64,000 bases of DNA from Nostoc mirabile CHAB5784 (GTDB lineage Bacteria; Cyanobacteriota; Cyanobacteriia; Cyanobacteriales; Nostocaceae): positions 1 through 64,000 of the forward strand of contig NZ_JAIVFS010000002.1 in NCBI RefSeq assembly GCF_020829645.1. Reading direction: 5' to 3'. Positions within the stretch are counted from its first letter, which is position 1; every line of letters begins with the position of its first letter. This document shows, in pieces, positions 1 to 8,321 of the stretch. A program made the position numbers and the translations under genes. The notes below the pieces were generated by a model. That model was not told the origin of the DNA and did not search any database. It worked only from the letters and a program-made list of their open reading frames with translations.

Positions 1-263
1 ACTCCACCACGTAAAGAAGCATCTGTTGCTGTTTAATACCTTAGATTATTCATACTTTTGCTAAGTCTCTGATTAACTCAGCCCTGCTGGGTCATTTTGT
101 ATAGCTTAGTCTAAACTCCAGTTAAAAGCGAACAAGTCGGGAAACCGCAAGGGCGCAGTGACTCCCCAACCTTAGTATCTTAGAAACAGATATAGGAATC
201 ATATTTGATTTCTGAAAAAATCTCGGTAGTCTTGTAATGGACTGTCTAGGCTTTAATGATTGC

Positions 264-399
264 AAAAAAATTGTAGGTTGGGTGGAGGCTTTGCGTAACC
301 CAACATCTAAAATGTTGCAAAAAAATTGTAGGTTGGGTGGAGGCTTTGCGTAACCCAACATCCTGATATATGTTGGGTTGCGCTCCGCTCCACCCAACC
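264..399. repeat. Two partial copies of the AGGTTGGGTGGAG dyad repeat
   Basis: A segment of about 45 bp containing GTAGGTTGGGTGGAGG and TAACCCAACATC occurs twice (near 264-309 and 313-361), followed by the inverted partner (CCACCCAACCTAC at about 390-401). The same core is found at 8190, 15622, 26293, 28087, 30361 and 41980. Short open frames across it (for example 122-397 minus) are repeat-derived and I do not call them genes. Confidence 0.7.
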
Positions 400-402
400 T
401 AC

Positions 403-474
403 TAGCGTGTCAAGGCTAAAATGTTGCAATAAATTAGCGCTAATTTATTGCAACATTTTAGCCTTGACACGCTA
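403..474. repeat. Perfect 72-bp palindrome
   Basis: Reading outwards from the centre (AGCGCT, 436-441), every base from 403 to 474 pairs with its partner; the first mismatch is 402 against 475. The arm carries TAGCGTGTCAAGGCTAAAAT and then GTTGCAATAAATT. Related arm sequence occurs singly near 15585-15617. The palindrome looks like two copies of one element end joined head to head. Confidence 0.85.
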
Positions 475-515
475 CTACGTGCATTTCAAAAATCAAATAC
501 TAGTCCTATACCTCG

Positions 516-809
516 AAGTCGTGTTGAGGTACTTCAAAGTCGTGTTGAGGTACTCCAAAGTCGTTTTGAGGTACTTCAAAGTCGTTTTGAGGTACTCCAA
601 AGTCGTTTTGAGGTACTTCAAAGTCGTTTTGAGGTACTCCAAAGTCGTTTTGAGGTACTTCAAAGTCGTTTTGAGGTACTCCAAAGTCGTTTTGAGGTAC
701 TCCAAAGTCGTTTTGAGGTACTTCAAAGTCGTTTTGAGGTACTCCAAAGTCGTTTTGAGGTACTCCAAAGTCGTTTTGAGGTACTTCAAAGTCGTGTTGG
801 AGTACTTCA
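516..809. repeat. 21-bp minisatellite, 14 units
   Basis: Fourteen consecutive 21-bp units of the form AAGTCGTTTTGAGGTACTYC plus A, without indels. The only common variable base is the Y (C or T). From left to right it reads T C T C T C T C C T C C T T, suggesting expansion by two- and three-unit blocks. Because 21 is divisible by three, several frames stay open and give heptad peptides (RFEVLQS on one plus frame, KYLKTTL-like on minus). There is no convincing start or non-repeat domain, so I treat it as a repeat and not a gene. Confidence 0.9.
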
Positions 810-871
810 AACTTTGTCGCACCGCGATCAAGTACACAGGTGCGACGCGCTACACCAGTTTTATTTTTTAG

Positions 872-890
872 CCTTAACCCAAGCGTATTG
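872..890. repeat. Solitary terminal repeat of the CAATAC family
   Basis: The sequence reading CTTAACCCAAGCGTATTG (873-890) is identical to the right end of the complete elements at 30221-30324 and 30335-30474. No matching left end is found upstream. It lies two bases outside the stop codon of the minus-strand nuclease gene. Confidence 0.7.
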
Positions 891-892
891 CT

Positions 893-1705
893 CTAAAGTA
901 TAGGGTTTAGTGAGACTTCTTGAATGCTGTCAAAATTGGGCAATGAATCTTTCACTGCTTCTTCAGTAACTTGTGTGCGATGGCACCGTTTGGCAAACTG
1001 ACAATAATCACAGGTTTTGCTACCCTCCACCACTTGAGGAAACTGCTGGTTATTTTGGTAATTTTCCAGCCAATTAGTTAACTGGCTTAATAGTTGATTA
1101 AGTTTCTTTGCTGTTTGTGTATGTTGAACAGTATTGTAATTAAACTTAATATTTTGCGGTTTCCCCTCAGATTGGACAAACCAGTAAGTCATCGAAATAT
1201 TTTCTGGCAAATAGTCGCTAGTTTCTGCCAATACATAGAGATAAAGCCGTGTTTGCCAGTTGGATTCTAACTTGCGTTTATTAGGTGGTTTAGGATAAGT
1301 TTTCCAGTCGAGAATTTGCGCTTGTTGGTTATCTGCAATCAATAAATCATAGACAACTGTCAGCAAATAGTCCTGAACTTGCAGAGTTCGGTAGTGTTCA
1401 CTCTCACGAAAAGTTTGGTTGTCAGATGCAGGCGTTAAAATTTCTGGGGCAGCATCAGCAAAAGCTAGCATCCAGCTTTGCAGTTTAGCATCTGCTTGCA
1501 GGAAACTATCAATTGGCAAACCCATTTCTCGCTGCTGCATTAGCAAGTGAAAGCGACTACCCAAAGTTTGTCGTTCTTCTTGTTCTGGATTTGAGGGTGA
1601 ATTTAGTTGTTCTAGGTAAGTATGTTGGAATTTACGCGGACAAGCTTCTAGTAAGTTAAGTTGTCCTTGAGACAGTCGCAGTAGTTGAGTGGGAGTTGAC
1701 AGCAT
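893..1705 (-). CDS. PD-(D/E)XK family nuclease with Fe-S cluster cysteines (RecB/Cas4-like)
   Basis: The 270-residue protein shows the RecB-family nuclease pattern: a histidine motif (GSRFHLLM, about residue 50), an aspartate at the end of a strand (LLTVVYDLLIAD) and the D-x-K motif in ILDWKTY. One cysteine near the N-terminus (C22, LEACPRKF) and three near the C-terminus (C232, C235, C241; CDYCQFAKRC) match the four-cysteine 4Fe-4S arrangement of AddB and Cas4-type nucleases. It is a stand-alone domain with no helicase, Cas1 or Cas2 beside it, so a CRISPR role is not supported. General DNA end-processing or repair is the likely role (inference). Its 3' end abuts a solitary mobile-element terminus. 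Confidence 0.8.
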   Translation of the reverse strand: MLSTPTQLLRLSQGQLNLLEACPRKFQHTYLEQLNSPSNPEQEERQTLGSRFHLLMQQREMGLPIDSFLQADAKLQSWMLAFADAAPEILTPASDNQTFRESEHYRTLQVQDYLLTVVYDLLIADNQQAQILDWKTYPKPPNKRKLESNWQTRLYLYVLAETSDYLPENISMTYWFVQSEGKPQNIKFNYNTVQHTQTAKKLNQLLSQLTNWLENYQNNQQFPQVVEGSKTCDYCQFAKRCHRTQVTEEAVKDSLPNFDSIQEVSLNPIL

Positions 1706-1762
1706 TCTTCTATTTTAGAAGCGATCGCTTTGGATAGAGAAACGATGCCCGTTAGCCAGGAA

Positions 1763-1800
1763 AAGCAATCAAGTTGCTATGAGGGATTACTTGATTGCTT
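1763..1800 (-). terminator. Hairpin downstream of the 73-residue gene
   Basis: AAGCAATCAAGT pairs perfectly with ACTTGATTGCTT across a 14-base loop, 16 bp past the end of the minus-strand gene at 1816. The T-tract after it on the minus strand is short, so it may be a weak intrinsic terminator or an mRNA stabiliser. Confidence 0.5.
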
Positions 1801-1815
1801 GATAGGAGTGGTAAA

Positions 1816-2037
1816 CTAACTATGGAATTGCTTTGTCTGAGTTAATTTTGGGCTGTTTCTCTGGATTATATGCACAGATTGCGATTCTGATTGGTTGTTA
1901 ATGTACTCGGCGATTCGGACACCTGCCCCAATTACTTGGGCGATCGAGGCTATGATTGCGAATGCAGCTACGATCCGGTCTAACATAGAAACTTTATGGT
2001 TAGGGTCTTGCTTTTGGGATTTTGCTTTGTCTTGCAT
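1816..2037 (-). CDS. Small single-pass membrane protein, unknown function
   Basis: The 73 residues comprise a charged, lysine-rich N-terminus, one hydrophobic segment (about residues 18-42, IVAAFAIIASIAQVIGAGVR) and a polar tail. I do not recognise a family. It is divergent from the STAND NTPase gene that starts 183 bp away, and the shared gap presumably holds both promoters. There are no catalytic motifs. It could be a membrane adaptor or simply a small orphan protein. Confidence 0.5.
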   Translation of the reverse strand: MQDKAKSQKQDPNHKVSMLDRIVAAFAIIASIAQVIGAGVRIAEYINNQSESQSVHIIQRNSPKLTQTKQFHS

Positions 2038-2220
2038 ATTGTGGCTTAATGTTGTTTTGTAACTTCATAGCGGGTTAACTTAACCCATACTCACATTCTG
2101 ATTGCCAAAGCCAAAAACCCACAAGTCAGCGAAATCAAGGATTATTAGTCAAATCAATAAAACTGAAGTTCAGTAAAGTTCAGTTTAGACTAGAAAGTAA
2201 ATTTTTACCTTTTGCTAATC

Positions 2221-5200
2221 ATGGACGTTGAAGAAGCTCTGACTTTTGCAGATGGCTTGGTTTCTGATAAGGAAAGTAAACGACTGAATGATTTGCAAAG
2301 GGACATATTCCGGGGAGCTTGGCAAGGTAAAAGTTACAAAGAGATTCACCAGAATTGCTCTTATCGCTGTGGTGTTGACCATATTATGCGAAATGTTGCC
2401 CCCAAACTATGGGAGCTTCTTTCCAAAGTGTTAGGGGAAAAAGTTACTAAAAATACTCTTCAGGCTGTACTGGAAAGAACTTGCAAACAGAAATCCCAAC
2501 CAGTCAAACCCTTACTACCTCAAGCTATAGAAGAATATAAAGTAACGACTGCTAATAACCGCCAGGATTGGGGCCAAGCGCCTGGTATGAGCTTTTTTTC
2601 TGGACGTTTTGCAGAACTGTCTCAACTTCAACAGTGGCTCATCAAGGATAACTGCCAACTAGTGGCAATATTGGGAATGGGGGGAATTGGGAAAACTGCT
2701 TTATCTGTGAAACTGGCAAAGGAAGTTCAGGAGAATTTTGAGTCCTTGATTTGGCGAAGTCTCCGCAATGCTCCACCTATCAAAGAACTCTTAGCAGACA
2801 TTATCCGGTTTTTATCTGATGAGAGAGAAACGGAGTTACCAGAAACTGTAAATGGTAGAGTAACGCTGCTGATTAATTATTTACGAGAGCGTCGTTGTCT
2901 TGTGGTATTTGATAATACAGAGACAATTTTACAAAGAGGCGATCGCGCCGGACAATATAGACAAGAATATGAAGATTATGGTCAACTACTTAGACGAATA
3001 GGGGAAGAACCACATCAAAGCTGCTTGGTGCTGACATCTCGTGAAAAACCAAAAGAATTTGCTCCTTTAGAGGGAGAAGCATCACCAGTCAGAACATTAT
3101 CGTTACTCGGCTTAGGAGAAACAGAAGGGCAAAAAATTCTCCAAGATAAAGGCTTGTTTGGCTCACAACAAGAATGGGCCAAGCTAGTTGAGAAGTATTC
3201 AGGCAATCCTTTGGCATTAAAGCTAGTTTCTGAGCAAATTCGGGAGTTGTTTGGTGGTGATATCGCTGGCTTTCTGGCTAAAGGAGAGATAATTTTTGGT
3301 GACACCCGGAATTTACTAGACCAGCAATTTGAGCCTTTGTCAGAGATCGAAAAAGAAATAATCTATTGGCTAGCAATCAAGCGCGAGTTAGTTTCTCTAG
3401 ACGAATTGCTAAATGATATTGTGCGTCTCTTGCCTAAAAGGGAAATACTAGAAGCGCTAGAATCTCTACGGAGGCGATCGCTAATTGAACAAAGAACGGC
3501 ACTTTTCACCCTCCAGTCTGTGGTCATGGAATACATGACTGACAGACTAGTTGAACAGGTTTGTCACGAAATTACCACTTGTGATATTAAACTATTTATC
3601 AGCCATGTTTTAATGGAAGCTACGGCAAAAGATTATATTAGAAACACTCAGATTACCCTGATCCTTAAACCAATTATAGGTAGGTTATCAACTATTTTTA
3701 GATATGCTAAAAATATTGAACATCATCTATATCAAATTTTATTGTCCCTGCGACAGATTCCCCAAACAGCAGGATATGCAGGTGGAAATCTGTTAAATAT
3801 TCTTTGTCAACTACAAATTGATTTTAGCGGCTATGACTTTTCTAATCTGACTATTTGGCAAGCATATTTACAAAGTGTGAATTTGCATCAGGTAAATTTT
3901 ACCAATGCTGATTTAGCTAAGTCTGTTTTTGCAGAAACATCAGTTAGTATCTCGTCAGTAGCATTTAGCCCGAACGGAAAACTTTTGGCTACGGGTGATG
4001 CTGATGGCAAGACTTACTTGTGGCAAGTTGACGATGGAAAGCTACTTTTTGCCTGTACTGGTCATAGCAGTTGGGTAAAATCAGTTGCCTTCAGTCCCGA
4101 TGGTCAAACTTTAGCTAGTGGCAGTGATGACCAAACAGTGAAGTTATGGGATGTTCGTGACGGTAAATGCCTGAAAACCTTGCAGGAACATAGCAATTGG
4201 GTCAGATCGGTTGCCTTTAGCCCCGATGGTCAAACTTTAGCTAGTGGCAGTGAAGACCAAACAGTGAAGTTATGGAATGTCCACACTGGAAAATGTCTGA
4301 TAACTTTGCAGGGGAATACCAATCGAATTATGTCAGTTGCCTTCAGTCCCGATGGTCAAACTTTAGCTAGTGGCAGTGAAAAGCAAACAGTGAAGTTATG
4401 GGATGTCCCCAATGCTGAGTGCTTGATAACCTTGCAGGGGCATAACAATTGGGTAAGGTCAGTTGCTTTTAGTCCCGATGGTCAAATTTTAGCTAGCGGT
4501 AGTGACGACCAAACTGTGAAGTTATGGGATGTTCATGACGGTAAGTGCCTGAAAACCTTGCAGGGACATACCAATCGGGTATGGTCAGTTGCTTTCAGCC
4601 CCAATGGTCAAACCTTAGCTAGTGGTGGTGACGACCAAACGGTGAAATTATGGGATGTCTGTAATGGTAAGTGCCTGAAAACCTTTCTGGGACATACCGA
4701 TCAGGTACGGTCGGTTGCTTTCAGTCCCGATGGTCAAACTTTAGCTAGTGGTAGTAAAAACCAAGCAATGAGGTTATGGGATGTCCATAATGGTTACTGC
4801 TTGAAAGTGTTGAAGGGGCGGCATAGCAATCGGGTAAGGTCAGTTGCCTTCAGTCCCGATGGTCAGACTTTGGCTAGTGGCAGTGAAAAGCAAACAGTTA
4901 AATTATGGGATGTCCCTAACGATAAGTTACTCAGAATTTTGCAGGGGCATAATAGTTGGGTACGGTCAATTGCCTTCAGTCCTGATGGTCAAATTTTAGC
5001 TAGCGGCAGCGAAAAGCAAACAATTAAATTATGGGATCTTCAGACGGGACAATGCCTCAAAAGGTTACAAGAACATACCAATCGAATTAGGTCAGTCGCC
5101 TTCAGTCCTAATGGTCAAATTTTAGCTAGCGGCAGTGACGACCAAACGGTGAAATTATGGGATGTCTATAGGGGAAAATGCCTGATAACTTTGCAAGGGC

Positions 5201-5808
5201 ATACCAGTTGGGTAAGATCAGTAGCCTTTAGTCCCGATGGTCAAACTTTAGCTAGTGGCAGTGAAAACCAAAAAGTGAGGTTATGGGATATCCACACGGG
5301 AGAATGTGTCAAAATTTTGCTGGGACATAGCAATCGGATCAGGTCAGTTACTTTCAGCCCAGATGGTCAGACTTTAGCTAGCGGCAGTGATGACCAAACG
5401 GTGAAGTTATGGGATGTTCATAATGGTAAGTGCTTGACAACTTTGCAAGAACATACAAATCGAGTCTGGTCAGTTGCCTTTAGTCCTGATGGTAAGACTT
5501 TAGCTAGTGGCAGTGAAGACCAAACGATAAAATTATGGGATGTTCATCATGGCAAGTGCATTAAAACTTTGCAGGGGGCCAATTGGGTGCGGTCAGTTGC
5601 CTTTAGTCCTGATGGTCAAACCCTGATTTGTGGTAGCCAAGATGAGACAATTAAGCTTTGGGATGTATTGACAGGTGATTGCCTAAGAACACTGCGATCG
5701 CCACGACCTTACGAAAAAATGAATATCACCGGGGTTACAGGGTTAACGGCAGCGCAGTTAGTGACGCTAAAAGCTTTAGGGGCAGTGGAAGATGGAGAGC
5801 AAAAATAA
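2221..5808 (+). CDS. STAND NTPase: N-terminal helical domain, NB-ARC, 14 WD40 repeats
   Basis: I start at ATG 2221; an in-frame TTG three codons earlier (2212) is less likely. Residues 1-90 resemble the helical/HTH-like domain at the N-terminus of many cyanobacterial STAND proteins (vMAP-type; motifs [18 protein letters not shown] and LGEKVTK). The NB-ARC NTPase follows, with P-loop GMGGIGKT (about 152-159), Walker B CLVVFDN and the GNPLAL motif. A short pentapeptide-like linker ([10 protein letters not shown], about 540-570) precedes fourteen 42-residue WD40 units with the [21 protein letters not shown] consensus, enough for two seven-bladed propellers. The units are nearly identical at DNA level. 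Such proteins are signal-transducing ATPases that oligomerise on ligand binding. No effector domain is fused here. Confidence 0.9.
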   Translation: MDVEEALTFADGLVSDKESKRLNDLQRDIFRGAWQGKSYKEIHQNCSYRCGVDHIMRNVAPKLWELLSKVLGEKVTKNTLQAVLERTCKQKSQPVKPLLPQAIEEYKVTTANNRQDWGQAPGMSFFSGRFAELSQLQQWLIKDNCQLVAILGMGGIGKTALSVKLAKEVQENFESLIWRSLRNAPPIKELLADIIRFLSDERETELPETVNGRVTLLINYLRERRCLVVFDNTETILQRGDRAGQYRQEYEDYGQLLRRIGEEPHQSCLVLTSREKPKEFAPLEGEASPVRTLSLLGLGETEGQKILQDKGLFGSQQEWAKLVEKYSGNPLALKLVSEQIRELFGGDIAGFLAKGEIIFGDTRNLLDQQFEPLSEIEKEIIYWLAIKRELVSLDELLNDIVRLLPKREILEALESLRRRSLIEQRTALFTLQSVVMEYMTDRLVEQVCHEITTCDIKLFISHVLMEATAKDYIRNTQITLILKPIIGRLSTIFRYAKNIEHHLYQILLSLRQIPQTAGYAGGNLLNILCQLQIDFSGYDFSNLTIWQAYLQSVNLHQVNFTNADLAKSVFAETSVSISSVAFSPNGKLLATGDADGKTYLWQVDDGKLLFACTGHSSWVKSVAFSPDGQTLASGSDDQTVKLWDVRDGKCLKTLQEHSNWVRSVAFSPDGQTLASGSEDQTVKLWNVHTGKCLITLQGNTNRIMSVAFSPDGQTLASGSEKQTVKLWDVPNAECLITLQGHNNWVRSVAFSPDGQILASGSDDQTVKLWDVHDGKCLKTLQGHTNRVWSVAFSPNGQTLASGGDDQTVKLWDVCNGKCLKTFLGHTDQVRSVAFSPDGQTLASGSKNQAMRLWDVHNGYCLKVLKGRHSNRVRSVAFSPDGQTLASGSEKQTVKLWDVPNDKLLRILQGHNSWVRSIAFSPDGQILASGSEKQTIKLWDLQTGQCLKRLQEHTNRIRSVAFSPNGQILASGSDDQTVKLWDVYRGKCLITLQGHTSWVRSVAFSPDGQTLASGSENQKVRLWDIHTGECVKILLGHSNRIRSVTFSPDGQTLASGSDDQTVKLWDVHNGKCLTTLQEHTNRVWSVAFSPDGKTLASGSEDQTIKLWDVHHGKCIKTLQGANWVRSVAFSPDGQTLICGSQDETIKLWDVLTGDCLRTLRSPRPYEKMNITGVTGLTAAQLVTLKALGAVEDGEQK

Positions 5809-5857
5809 AAGGTAAAAGAATGAACTTTGCCTTTTTACTTCATCCTTTTACCTTTTT
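5807..5857 (+). terminator. Intrinsic terminator after the STAND gene
   Basis: AAAAGGTAAAAG (5807-5818) pairs with CTTTTACCTTTT (5845-5856) and a T-run follows. The loop is about 26 bases. The hairpin begins at the stop codon of the WD40 gene and lies between converging genes, so it may serve both. Confidence 0.6.
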
Positions 5858-5871
5858 TATGTACCTGATGC

Positions 5872-6075
5872 TTATTTCATGTTAGCCCTTGCGTCCTTCA
5901 CTGCGGCAAAGAAAAATAATCCTGTGAGTGGAATGCTCAATGCCAGGATAATCGCAGTGGTCGTGAAACCAAAATCTGGTCGTCCGTAACTGAGTTCAAA
6001 AATCGAACCGACAGCCGCGATCGCACTTACACAAGAACCACCCAGAAATAAACCGCTTTTTGGAGTTAAATACAC
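5872..6075 (-). CDS. Small two-helix membrane protein, unknown function
   Basis: The 67 residues form two hydrophobic helices (about 6-27, GLFLGGSCVSAIAAVGSIF, and 36-60, TTTAIILALSIPLTGLFFFA) joined by a short polar turn, with a basic C-terminus (KDARANMK). It lies 14 bp downstream of peptide deformylase on the same strand, so the two are probably cotranscribed. I recall similar short proteins in cyanobacteria but no function. Confidence 0.6.
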   Translation of the reverse strand: MYLTPKSGLFLGGSCVSAIAAVGSIFELSYGRPDFGFTTTAIILALSIPLTGLFFFAAVKDARANMK

Positions 6076-6089
6076 TACTAGCCCCCTAC

Positions 6090-6653
6090 CTATGTTATTG
6101 GTTTCACCGCTTGATACGAGAAGCCATTCTTAGATAGCTCCTGGACTAAAGTCAAGGAGTTTTCCACACGGTCTACAAATACCACGCCGTTAAGGTGATC
6201 CATCTCGTGCTGAATGCAGCGTCCCAGGAGGTCATTAGCTTTTAATGTCCGGGGACGACCGTATTCGTCTTTGTAGGCAATTTCTACGACTTCGGGGCGC
6301 TTTACGTCTAGATATACGTTGGGAATACTCAAGCATCCTTCTTGGGCTACGGAGATGTCGCGGCTTACTTGTTTAATGGTGGGGTTAATCAGCACCAAAG
6401 GTGGATTAGCTGCGTTCTCTGGTTCCAGGTCGATGACAATTAGTTGTTTGTGAATTCCCACTTGGGGTGCAGCCAAACCAATGCCATCTTTGCTATACAT
6501 AGTTTGCAACATTTCGCACACCACTTGGCGGAGTTCGTCATCAACTTTCGCAACTCGCTTTGCAGCTTGACGTAGGACGCGATCGCCTAAATAATGAAGC
6601 TCCAAAGGTGGATTTTTTAACTTTTTTTTCTCTACAGCAATTTCAGAAGGCAT
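6090..6653 (-). CDS. def: Peptide deformylase
   Basis: Removes the formyl group from the initiator methionine of nascent proteins in the cytosol. All three metal-site motifs are intact: GIGLAAPQVG (motif 1), EGCLSIP with the metal cysteine (motif 2) and QHEMDHLNG with the two metal histidines and catalytic glutamate (motif 3). Length (187) is normal. The ATG at 6653 gives a short lysine-rich lead before the conserved LHYLGDRVLRQ. The promoter must lie upstream in the repeat-rich 6654-7492 gap, where a lone element end begins about 45 bp before the start. Confidence 0.97.
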   Translation of the reverse strand: MPSEIAVEKKKLKNPPLELHYLGDRVLRQAAKRVAKVDDELRQVVCEMLQTMYSKDGIGLAAPQVGIHKQLIVIDLEPENAANPPLVLINPTIKQVSRDISVAQEGCLSIPNVYLDVKRPEVVEIAYKDEYGRPRTLKANDLLGRCIQHEMDHLNGVVFVDRVENSLTLVQELSKNGFSYQAVKPIT

Positions 6654-6791
6654 GGTCTTTATGGCTAGATGGTGAAAATTCCTACTACTTTAATTCTATA
6701 AGACTCATATTTGATTTTTGAAATACATATAGGGGAGCCAGTGTTTTGCGGAGGTTCCCGACGCTCGATAGCGTTAGCGAAGCAGTAGCGT

Positions 6792-6915
6792 TAGGGACTT
6801 CCAAATAAAAAAATACTCAAAAATTAACGAAAAAGCTCTCTCCTCCTCATTCCTCTGTGTTCTCTGTGTCTCTGTGGTTCGTTTATTTGGGTAATTTATT
6901 TCTTGGAAGTCCCTT
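6792..6915. mobile_element. MITE-like element with TTAGGGACTTCC ends
   Basis: The left end TTAGGGACTTCCAAATAAA is matched in reverse complement by the right end, TTTATTTCTTGGAAGTCCC plus TTA. The interior (about 6850-6888) carries CTCTGTGTTCTCTGTGTCTC, also present inside the differently ended element at 47717-47831. Length is 124 bp. No coding content. Confidence 0.6.
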
Positions 6916-7020
6916 AGCGATAGCGCAGCGTTAGCGATAGCGCAGCGTTAGCGATAGCGCAGCGTTAGCGAGGAACGAGCGTCGGAACGAGCGTCGGAAC
7001 GAGCGTCGGAACGAGCGTCC
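6914..7020. repeat. Two adjoining tandem repeats (17-bp x3, 12-bp x4)
   Basis: Three exact copies of TTAGCGATAGCGCAGCG (6914-6964) are followed after 8 bp by four copies of GAACGAGCGTCG (6973-7020; the last ends in C). Both are GCG-rich, unlike the AT-rich surroundings, and resemble the AGCGATAGCG track at 47069-47094. I see no coding potential. Confidence 0.85.
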
Positions 7021-7075
7021 GTTTCGCTCTAAGCGAACGTGAGTCCATCTCGTAGAGAAGATAACTAAATATAGC

Positions 7076-7160
7076 CAAAAATCTTTAGTCTACTTCAGTA
7101 GACTTTAGCTGTTAGCCTAGAACTTTAGTTCTAGGCGGGTGAGTCAAGCCGAAAGTTAAG
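7076..7160. repeat. Two-stem dyad element (AGTCTACTTCAGTAGACT / CTAGAACTTTAGTTCTAG)
   Basis: Two consecutive palindromes, AGTCTACTTCAGTAGACT and CCTAGAACTTTAGTTCTAGG, are followed by CGGGTGAGTCAAGCCGAAAG. A close copy is at 28203-28320, and other members with different but still complementary stems lie at 10488, 22067 and 27998. The rest of the 6654-7492 gap shows no gene. Confidence 0.7.
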
Positions 7161-7492
7161 CTGTTTCTAAGCTTTTGTTGACACCAATACCCTACAGGTG
7201 TACCTCACGTAAACGAGAACCGCTATATCAATCTTAGTTAGACCTAGTACCAATCTCCAAAATAATTCTAGTGAAGTCACCTTGCACCATCCTTGGAGTC
7301 ATAATTTTATCTAGGGTTACGTCATCAAACAGTACTTTTCAAGCTTCTGAGGCTCACCTAATGTGAAATTGATTGTAAGTCGTTTGACAGCCCATTTCTG
7401 ACTCACATCTGATTGCAACTAGGATTCCTATACAAAATTTTTCTTAGTAAAAAGACTTCTTCAATCTATTTTTTATTGATGAAAACCCATGT

Positions 7493-7780
7493 TTAACAAT
7501 ATTTTCTCGCATCCTCACCACATTCATTGACTAAATATAATAAAGACTTAAAACGAAGACCAACTATTTGTTCATAGAGGGGATTAATTTTACACAAAGG
7601 TGGAATCTGGAATAGAGTCCGACCGAAAACTGTAACAGTTCTTTCAAAAGGGCAATTGGAGGGAATTACTTTGCACAAGAGTTTGGCTAGATGATAATCA
7701 TGTATTTCTATAGACTCAAGTTGATATCGGATCTGGCTTAATAAGTTATTATCCAAGTTGGCTTTATTTAAGAAGTTCAT
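7493..7780 (-). CDS. Mo-dependent nitrogenase C-terminal family small protein
   Basis: The 95 residues match the short cyanobacterial family named after the Mo-dependent nitrogenase C-terminal domain. Characteristic stretches are IRYQLESIEIHDYHLAKLLC, PSNCPFERTVTVFGRTLFQI, PPLCKINPLYEQIVGLRF and the terminal CGEDARKYC. Several cysteines are conserved across the family as I recall it. Despite the name the function is unknown, and no nif genes lie nearby. It stands alone; the gap to ftsX (7781-8321) holds only a MITE and about 380 bp in which I see no gene. Confidence 0.8.
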   Translation of the reverse strand: MNFLNKANLDNNLLSQIRYQLESIEIHDYHLAKLLCKVIPSNCPFERTVTVFGRTLFQIPPLCKINPLYEQIVGLRFKSLLYLVNECGEDARKYC

Positions 7781-8163
7781 AATTTAAAATTCCTTCAATC
7801 AATCTTGTTTGTTCCTTTAAAGTTACAACTATCCTCAGATACTAAACATCGTAAAATTACCAAACTATTTTTCCCCTTTTTTAAAGTCAGTTGTAAAAAC
7901 AGTAAAATTGCTTAGAAACCAGAACAGGTAGCCAATTGTTATCAATAACTGTAAGAGCGACAGTGAGTGTATCTATGGTAAATGGCACGAAGATAAGGTA
8001 AATGGTCGAGACAGCAAGAGGGTACAGGAGGAAAGGAGCAGGAAGCAATTATAAAAGCTGATGTATTGGCAAACTTTGCACTATTGACTATAAATAGTGG
8101 TGTTATTGACGCAAAGACGCAAAAGCTGAACTTAACGCCAAGGCGCTAAGTTCATTCAAATAT

Positions 8164-8300
8164 CAATACGCTTGGGTTAAGGATAATCGTAGGTTGGGTG
8201 GAACTTAAGTGTTACCCAACAAACCCGCGAAAATGTTGGGTTTCGTTCCTCCACCCAACCTACGCAGTTTATGGTTTTTGGCGCTAACTGAACTGTATTG
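8164..8300. mobile_element. CAATAC-family MITE (137 bp) with perfect 10-bp target duplication
   Basis: The element begins CAATACGCTTGGGTTAAG and ends CTAACTGAACTGTATTG; these are the two end types of the family. ATTCAAATAT immediately precedes it (8154-8163) and follows it (8301-8310), a perfect 10-bp target-site duplication. The interior is the AGGTTGGGTGGA dyad. Its right edge is 21 bp before the ftsX start codon. Confidence 0.85.
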
Positions 8301-8321
8301 ATTCAAATATTGAGGTGATGT

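Larger units (their letters stand above)
191..510. mobile_element. MITE-like element with TATAGGA terminal inverted repeats, composite
   Basis: The left end (191 onward) begins TATAGGAATCATATTTGATT and the right end (485-510) is its near reverse complement, ending TAGTCCTATA, so the 320-bp segment has about 27-bp imperfect terminal inverted repeats that start and end with TA. The interior is filled by other repeats (the AGGTTGGGT dyad copies and a 72-bp palindrome). A second copy of the same ends lies at 26039-26202 and a lone end near 6698. TA-bounded ends suggest a Tc1/IS630-type MITE, but that family assignment is inference. Confidence 0.5.

Noticed and set aside
122..397. 91-residue minus frame
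   Set aside because: It consists of dispersed dyad repeat sequence; the same peptides (GYAKPPPNLQFFC-like) would be repeated.
407..903. Three long overlapping frames with heptad peptides across the 21-bp repeats
   Set aside because: The frames are open only because the unit length is divisible by three; they lack non-repeat domains and ribosome sites.
893..1705. Cas4 and a CRISPR locus
   Set aside because: Cysteine pattern fits, but there are no cas1/cas2 genes and no direct-repeat/spacer array in the window; the 21-bp array at 516 has no spacers.
2205..2221. TTG start at 2212 for the STAND protein
   Set aside because: The ATG nine bases later gives the family-like MDVEEAL start.
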